Part shown: piece after piece, positions 14,264-19,137 of the stretch
How positions within the stretch are numbered: position 1 is the stretch's first letter
Layout: each line of letters opens with the position of its first letter
From: Anammoximicrobium sp032229885
GTDB lineage: Bacteria > Planctomycetota > Planctomycetia > Pirellulales > Pirellulaceae
DNA: 19,137 nt
Assembly (NCBI GenBank): GCA_032229885.1
Contig: JAVYAJ010000453.1
Location: forward strand, 1-19,137
Reading direction: 5' to 3'
Program-made: the position numbers and the translations under genes
Notes under the pieces: generated by a model
What the model saw: the letters and a program-made list of their open reading frames with translations, nothing else
Databases searched by the model: none
What the model was told of the DNA's origin: nothing

Positions 14264-15151
14264 CTATGGCGGTTGGGTCGCAACAGGGGTCTGAGCCTGC
14301 AGCGGGCTGAATAGATCGTCGAATTGGGTTTGAGCGACGCGAAAGAGGGCCAGCCTGCCCGCCGAGGGCGAGGCGTCTGAAAAACTACCCACCATCGCTT
14401 CTCCCCAGCCGCCCTGACCGCCTTGGGCCAACAGGATCAGAACCTGGCCGGGCCCCAACGTCGCGGCGGTCCGCAACCTGTCGTAGCGAACCGAGTCGCG
14501 AGCCGCGTCGAGCCGGAACAAGCCGTCCTGTCCGACCCACCGTTGATGAACCGGGCCGTGCTGAATCTCCGGGACCAGTTCCAGTTCGACCTGCCCGTCG
14601 CCCTTCGGACTGGGCGTGAGGCTCACGTAGCACTGGGCGTCGGCGTACTTGTCGGGCGGCGCGGCGTCTGCGCCGGCGTCCTCCGCGGCCTTTCGAGCCG
14701 GGGGCACGGTCAGCGCGGCGCATTTCGAGGCCACCGGAATCGAGCGGCGCTGGTTCGCGCGGCACTGAATCCGCCGCTCGGTCGCCACATCGCTGAGGAC
14801 GGCAGTCTGCGCGGATTCATCCAACTGCAAACGCTGGCGTTGGCTGGCCAGTTGATCCGTCAGCCACGCCGGCAACTGACTGCCGACGACTCCGCACCGC
14901 AACCCATGCCGCGCCAGCGCTTGCCGCGTCTCGAGCGGGATCTGCTGCTCGTCGGCGCCCAGCCACAGGTCGGAGATCTGCGTCGGCGGCAGGCCGTCGA
15001 GATCCAGCAAGGCGACTTCGACGATCACGCTGTCCGGCGACATCCGGGCCATTTGCAACAAGGACTTGCCCGCCGATCCCGTGGTCAACGGCGAGCAGCC
15101 AATGGCGGCGGCAACCGCGCCGAAACTCAACAGAATCAATCGGCGATCCAT
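14264..15151 (-). CDS. Planctomycete-type lipoprotein, function unknown
   Basis: 295 residues from the ATG at 15151; an ATG at 15160 is equally possible and starts upstream of that, to 15238, are less so. The leader 'RRLILLSFGAVAAAIGC' ends at a lipobox-like Cys19 (AIGC). The body has 'SPDSVIVEVALLDLD', 'DLWLGADEQQIPLETRQALA', 'HGLRCGVVGSQLPAWL' and, toward the end, 'VELELVPEIQHGPVHQRWVG' and 'TLGPGQVLILLAQ'. I remember proteins with this series of motifs in Pirellulales and Isosphaerales genomes, with no assigned role. It seems to be a cell-envelope protein; nothing enzymatic is visible. It may share a transcript with fba. Confidence 0.7.
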   Translation of the reverse strand: MDRRLILLSFGAVAAAIGCSPLTTGSAGKSLLQMARMSPDSVIVEVALLDLDGLPPTQISDLWLGADEQQIPLETRQALARHGLRCGVVGSQLPAWLTDQLASQRQRLQLDESAQTAVLSDVATERRIQCRANQRRSIPVASKCAALTVPPARKAAEDAGADAAPPDKYADAQCYVSLTPSPKGDGQVELELVPEIQHGPVHQRWVGQDGLFRLDAARDSVRYDRLRTAATLGPGQVLILLAQGGQGGWGEAMVGSFSDASPSAGRLALFRVAQTQFDDLFSPLQAQTPVATQPP

Positions 15152-15653
15152 CGCGCGCATAACGACCAATACGAAAAGACGGACTCGAGAGACCAGACCA
15201 GGCATCCAACCGTAAACTCGCCGTGGGATACGGCACACCGGACACGTTGCCAGGCGCCGAAACGCGTTCCGCTGCCTCGATCGGCCTGCCGCGCCTCGTT
15301 GCGCCGCAATACTAGCCGGACCGTCGGCCTAACGTCAAGACAATCGCCCCCGCAGTCCGCGTCCGCATCTGGCCGACAGCGCGTGGCCGCTGTCATCACC
15401 AGGGCCACTCGGCGTCGTCGCGCGCACGTACGCCGCAGACATGCCGCGCCATTTCCGCCCTGCGCCGATGTACGTCCGGCTCACCTCGCGGACTAGGCGC
15501 CGCGGCGTTAACATAGCTGGCAGACAAGATCCCGATCCGCCAAACGCGTTCGTCGCCCCGGCGCCAGCACACACCCCGAGCAACCATCTTCGCAGGTTGC
15601 CGGGACTGCTCGTAGGTCAAACGCGCGTTTCGGTAGAGGTCTTTCGGGATGGC
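15152..15653. other. Gene-free stretch upstream of the lipoprotein gene
   Basis: About 500 bases. Reading frames here on both strands are arginine-rich and lie opposite or beyond the real genes, so no gene is called. The minus-strand frame open from 15238 could extend the lipoprotein N-terminus, but a signal peptide fits only the starts at 15151 or 15160. Promoter and terminator must lie here; none stood out. Confidence 0.5.
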
Positions 15654-17666
15654 CTACAGACGCGGTGGTTCGCGTCGCGGGGGTTTGCGCTCGGTCGGGC
15701 CGCGCATGCCATCGCCGCCCATCCCGCCGTGGCCGCCGCTACCGCCGCGATTCGGGTTCAAATCGACGGTGTCTTCGGTCCAGGCCCAATTCAGCGGAAC
15801 CTCCAGTTCGTACTTGGCGAGCAGTTCCCAAGGAGTGCCCGGATGGTACTGGATGACCCGCTCGAGGTACTCGTTGGCCTTGGCGGCGGCGCCGGCCATA
15901 TTGCCATCCAACGCTGTCTCGCGAGACGGCACGAGAACCCAGGTGTTGCTGTTCCCATTCTTGAACGCCATCCCGCGTTTGAGCGCGGCCAGCATGGCGT
16001 TATACGTCTGGACGCGGACCAGCGAGGCCAGGACGCGCCCCATCGCCAAATCGTATCCTGCCTGCCATCGAGGCGTCGTCTCGCGTGGTCGGTCGGCTTC
16101 GCCTTCTTTCAGGATGTTGTACAGATCGACGAGCGCCGATTCCGCCTTGGCCGGCAGTTTCTGCGCCTCGTTCAGCCGCGCCGACAGTTCGGCGTCGCTC
16201 CGTCTGACGAACCGCACCGTCGGTTCACCCAGCGTCTGGACCCAGGATTTCTTGGCGGCCATCAGCAGCGCCGCCCGCGCTCGATTGGCGTCCGCGCGGC
16301 GCAGGTATTCGTCGGCCGGGACGTAATCCGGACGGTAGCGGCGCATGATCTGCGGGTCGAAAAAGTGCTTCAGATGGGCTGTCAAAACCTCGGTCTCTTC
16401 GCGCGACACCTCGCGATTGACATTGCGGTTGGGATGAACGGAAAAGTAGATCCCGCCCGTCTCGTAGCACAGACGCGTCAGCGCGAACGGACCGAAGCCA
16501 GAATCCATCGGATCCGGGCTGCGCTCGTCGTACGCTCCGAATCCCAGCTTGATCCGCTCGGGAAACAGCGTCTCGGGGCCCTGGTCCACGCGGCCCCACT
16601 GGGGCGTCTGGTCGTATTGTGGATCGGGATCGACCCATTTGACGAACGTCTCTTCCTGGCCGAACGGCGCCGGGACCCCGACGACGTAGGCCGGAATGGC
16701 AAAGCGGCGACAGATCGAGATCGTCGTGTCGAGCCCCTCTAAATCGTCCCCGCGCTCGTCCGTAAAGGCGATCAGCAGCACGTTCCGCTCGGGTTCGTTT
16801 TTGACCGGATCGCGCGTCCGGAACGACTTGTAACGGTCCGCCGCGAGATAGAACGCCGAGAAAATCTTTTCGATCCCGGAATTGTCTTCGGGAATGCGGG
16901 CAATTGCCGACTTGATCTCGGTCAGAACGTCGGTCGGCTGCTTGGTCATCACCTCGACGCTCTGCCCAAATGCCATGACCGCGGTCAACAGAGGCTTGTC
17001 TTCGTGCTTGGCAAATGCCGGGTTTCCGGCCGCTTCGATCACGCCCAGCTCTTCGTAAATCCGCTCGAATCGCTCGTTGATGGCCGCTCGCTCGCGAGAT
17101 AGGCTGGGCGACTGGTCGAACAGCCAGACGACCAGCGTCTTCCGCTCTTCCAACGACCGTAAAATCTCTTGCGTCAGCCGATCGATCGCGCCGGCGGCGC
17201 CCGTAACGCCCTCGCCCGCAGCCCCTTTGACCGTCAGATTCTTGTTGAAGTTCAGCCCCGTCGCCACGGAAACCTCGAGATTGACGTCGAGTTGCCCTGT
17301 TGGCTGAACGTCCATCTCCGTGGGACTGGGGACCACGGACACGTCGGAGACGATCTGCGCCATCGACATGGCCACCTCGGTGTCGCCGACACTGTTGGCC
17401 CCGATGTTCTCGACGACCAGCGGGCTGTCCGCAAAATCCTTCGGGAGCATCAAGTCTGCTTCTTCGAACTCTTCTTTGGTCGGCGCGGCGATGGTCAGAG
17501 ACACGTTGGGGTTGGTCAACACGAGCGGCACGAGTCCCAACACGATCAGCAACATCATGTGGACCAGCAGGCTGGCGAAAAAGGCCGACGAATCACCGTC
17601 GAACGGGGTCTCTTCCTCGCCCGTTTTCTCTTGCCACCATCGTTGCAGGCTGTTGAGCCAATCCAC
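15654..17666 (-). CDS. Membrane-anchored von Willebrand factor A domain protein
   Basis: 670 residues from the GTG at 17666, chosen because AAGGAG lies eight bases upstream; another GTG at 17756 is in frame but has no such site. One membrane helix at about 28-50 ('SAFFASLLVHMMLLIVLGLV'), then a region of about 110 residues without pattern. The VWA domain begins near 175: LVVWLFDQSPSLS has the DxSxS metal site (184-188), followed by 'LLIAFTDERGDDLEGLDTTI' with the downstream Asp. The usual MIDAS glycine (DxSGS) is proline here. After a long helical part the tail is glycine-rich (GGSGGHGGMGG) and then basic and proline-rich. Such proteins are common in planctomycetes; the role is unknown, probably protein binding outside the cytoplasm. 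Confidence 0.8.
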   Translation of the reverse strand: MDWLNSLQRWWQEKTGEEETPFDGDSSAFFASLLVHMMLLIVLGLVPLVLTNPNVSLTIAAPTKEEFEEADLMLPKDFADSPLVVENIGANSVGDTEVAMSMAQIVSDVSVVPSPTEMDVQPTGQLDVNLEVSVATGLNFNKNLTVKGAAGEGVTGAAGAIDRLTQEILRSLEERKTLVVWLFDQSPSLSRERAAINERFERIYEELGVIEAAGNPAFAKHEDKPLLTAVMAFGQSVEVMTKQPTDVLTEIKSAIARIPEDNSGIEKIFSAFYLAADRYKSFRTRDPVKNEPERNVLLIAFTDERGDDLEGLDTTISICRRFAIPAYVVGVPAPFGQEETFVKWVDPDPQYDQTPQWGRVDQGPETLFPERIKLGFGAYDERSPDPMDSGFGPFALTRLCYETGGIYFSVHPNRNVNREVSREETEVLTAHLKHFFDPQIMRRYRPDYVPADEYLRRADANRARAALLMAAKKSWVQTLGEPTVRFVRRSDAELSARLNEAQKLPAKAESALVDLYNILKEGEADRPRETTPRWQAGYDLAMGRVLASLVRVQTYNAMLAALKRGMAFKNGNSNTWVLVPSRETALDGNMAGAAAKANEYLERVIQYHPGTPWELLAKYELEVPLNWAWTEDTVDLNPNRGGSGGHGGMGGDGMRGPTERKPPRREPPRL

Positions 17667-17995
17667 GATCTCGACTCCTTGCAGGAACGCGCGAAAATGT
17701 TGGGTCAGCGACCGCGTCAAGCACGCCCGGCCGCATAATCCCAGCCGCGGATCCACTACCCGCTAGTCTTTCGGCGCCTATGATTATTCGCGTAGGCCGT
17801 GTCTTCTATTTCATAAACGCCAGAACGGGTCGATTGTACCCATCCAGGCCGCCGGTCAAAACGGCGCTGTCGCGAATTCAGACGGCGTCCGACCAGCCTT
17901 CCCTGCCCGCGGTCGCATCAGTCTCGTGACGACGACCGGGCCCGACAGACCAAGCCGGCATACCTCAAGCCGGCACACCATAGAATGCCGCAAAG
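17667..17995. other. Divergent intergenic region with a 10-base direct repeat
   Basis: 329 bases between the minus-strand VWA gene and the plus-strand reductase, so it should hold both promoters. CAAGCCGGCA occurs at 17951-17960 and again at 17966-17975, 15 bases apart, and ends about 20 bases before the reductase start. It could be an operator, but no partner regulator is in view. TAGAAT at 17981-17986 is too close to the start to be a normal -10 box. Confidence 0.35.
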
Positions 17996-18898
17996 ATGAA
18001 ACGAAATCAACTTGGCCGAACAGGTCTTGAGGTCAGCCAGATCGGTTATGGCAGCATGGGTTTGCGGGGGCCCAAGACCTGGGGCGTGCGAGTCGTGAAC
18101 GAAGACGACGCGGGTCGATTCCTCAACGAAGTGCTTGACGCGGGGATCAATTTCGTCGATACGGCGCCGGATTATGGCCTGAGCGAGGAGCGCATCGGCC
18201 GTCATATCGGCTCGAGACGCCGCGAGTTCCATCTGGCGACCAAATGCGGATGCGATTACGTCCAGCACGACGATCGCCTCGAACTGCGGCACGTGTGGAC
18301 AAAGGCCGTGATCGAGCGGAATCTCGAAACCAGCCTGCGTCGGCTACAGACCGACCATCTCGATATCCTCCAGTTTCACGGGGGCGATGCGCGAACCCTC
18401 GAGCGGCAGGGGCTGATCGAGTTGCTGGTCCGCTTTCGCGAACAGGGGATGATCCGGTTCCTCGGCGTGTCGAGTTCACTGCCCGATCTGCCCGATCTGA
18501 TCGCGCTGGGCGTGTTCGACACGTTTCAGCTCCCCTATTCGTGCCTGGCGCCGGAACATGACGCTTGGATTACGCAAGCCGCCGCCACCGGAGCGGGCAT
18601 CATCATTCGCGGCGGGATCGCGCACGGCGGCCCCGAGGCCGCGATCCAGCGGCCAGCGTTGAACGATGTCTGGACGCGGGCAGGGCTCGACGAGCTCCGA
18701 CCGCCGGAGATGAGTCGCGCGCAACTGATTTTGCGGTTTACCTTGTCTCATCCGCACTGCGACACCACGATCGTCGGCACGTGCAACTCCGCCCATCTGG
18801 CCGAGAATCTGGCGGCGGCGGCCGCCGGCCCGTTGCCGGCCGAGCTCTACGCGGCGATTCGTTCGCGCGTGGCCGACGCGCTGCAGGCCGACGGCTGA
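17996..18898 (+). CDS. Aldo/keto reductase
   Basis: 300 residues. The AKR catalytic tetrad is complete: Asp55 and Tyr60 (DTAPDYG), Lys83 (ATKCG) and His128 (LQFHGGD). Typical surroundings are 'MKRNQLGRTGLEVSQIGYGS' at the N-terminus, a lid-like 'FLGVSSSLPDLP' and the coenzyme part 'RAQLILRFTLSHPHCDTTIV' with 'GTCNSAHLAENLAAAAAGPL'. Such proteins reduce aldehydes, ketones or sugars with NADPH; the substrate cannot be told. No ribosome-binding sequence is clear before the ATG at 17996. It stands alone, with no linked operon partner. Confidence 0.9.
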   Translation: MKRNQLGRTGLEVSQIGYGSMGLRGPKTWGVRVVNEDDAGRFLNEVLDAGINFVDTAPDYGLSEERIGRHIGSRRREFHLATKCGCDYVQHDDRLELRHVWTKAVIERNLETSLRRLQTDHLDILQFHGGDARTLERQGLIELLVRFREQGMIRFLGVSSSLPDLPDLIALGVFDTFQLPYSCLAPEHDAWITQAAATGAGIIIRGGIAHGGPEAAIQRPALNDVWTRAGLDELRPPEMSRAQLILRFTLSHPHCDTTIVGTCNSAHLAENLAAAAAGPLPAELYAAIRSRVADALQADG

Positions 18899-19084
18899 AC
18901 CGCGTTCACGGACAGCGCGTCGCGCGCACGGTGTGCACGATACGGACTGCGGCCCTAACGCGGGCCAGTGCCAGCAACCCAAAAGTGTACTGTACAGACC
19001 AGTGTACAAGATGCGCGCGTGATACGAACTAAGACTTCAACGGCCAATAGCACGCGGTCGGGCAGCCCCGTTGGGACGCTGAAT
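18899..19084. other. 3' flank of the reductase with GTGTAC repeats
   Basis: No gene. AGTGTAC at 18984-18990 is followed by TGTACA at 18991-18996 and, after a few bases, again by AGTGTACA at 19001-19008, making overlapping direct and palindromic copies of GTGTAC. Function unknown; the stretch is AT-richer than the surrounding DNA. Confidence 0.35.
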
Positions 19085-19133
19085 CTGTTGGCCGAAGGCC
19101 TCCGATCACCGTAGCCTGGGGCAACGCCCCAGG
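19085..19133 (-). repeat. REP-like palindromic repeat, right end
   Basis: Inverse copy of 129-178, differing by one missing A. It contains GGCC-GAA-GGCC and CCTGGGGC-AAC-GCCCCAGG, so two hairpins joined by CTCCGATCACCGTAG-type sequence. The pair brackets the whole window at about 19 kb in opposite orientations. Confidence 0.8.
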
Positions 19134-19137
19134 ACTG

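Overview
The window looks like a chromosome segment of a GC-rich planctomycete, probably of the Pirellulales or a related group. The case rests on gene content: a DUF3352-type secreted protein, an archaeal-type diadenylate cyclase, a permuted carrier-protein-like membrane protein, a von Willebrand A protein with a glycine-rich tail and a lineage-type lipoprotein. Palindromic intergenic repeats at both ends fit this too. The lineage call is from memory of these families, not from a search.

Layout. 1-180: a cluster of hairpin repeats whose main 50-base unit returns in inverted orientation at 19085-19133. 380-2191 (+): a secreted DUF3352-type protein, convergent with a long minus-strand operon. 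9449 down to 2479 (-): diadenylate cyclase, PhoH, 7TM-HD c-di-AMP phosphodiesterase-type protein, YbeY, RecO, a BamD-like lipoprotein and an LptE-like lipoprotein. These lie close together, with one ATGA stop/start overlap. The run joins c-di-AMP synthesis and probable breakdown to rRNA maturation, recombination repair and outer-membrane assembly.

9877-12400 is accessory DNA, all read on the minus strand. It has the shape of a small integron cassette array without an integrase in view. Two attC-like sites (12307-12400 and 11518-11605) closely bracket a gene for a circularly permuted acyl-carrier-like membrane protein. Next comes an antitoxin with a ParE/RelE-type toxin broken by a frameshift and a stop, then a third, degraded attC-like site. 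After that come a short unknown gene and a MazE/MazF-like pair whose toxin has lost its usual C-terminus. Between this array and fba, 12676-12864 looks like a collapsed GxxExxY gene inside inverted repeats.

13084-17666 (-) returns to core-type genes: class II fructose-bisphosphate aldolase with an 11-bp perfect stem-loop upstream, a lineage-type lipoprotein, and a membrane-anchored von Willebrand A protein. 17996-18898 (+) is a divergent aldo/keto reductase. No rRNA, tRNA, CRISPR array, IS transposase or integrase gene was seen. The most unusual parts are the cassette array with its permuted carrier protein and the c-di-AMP operon.
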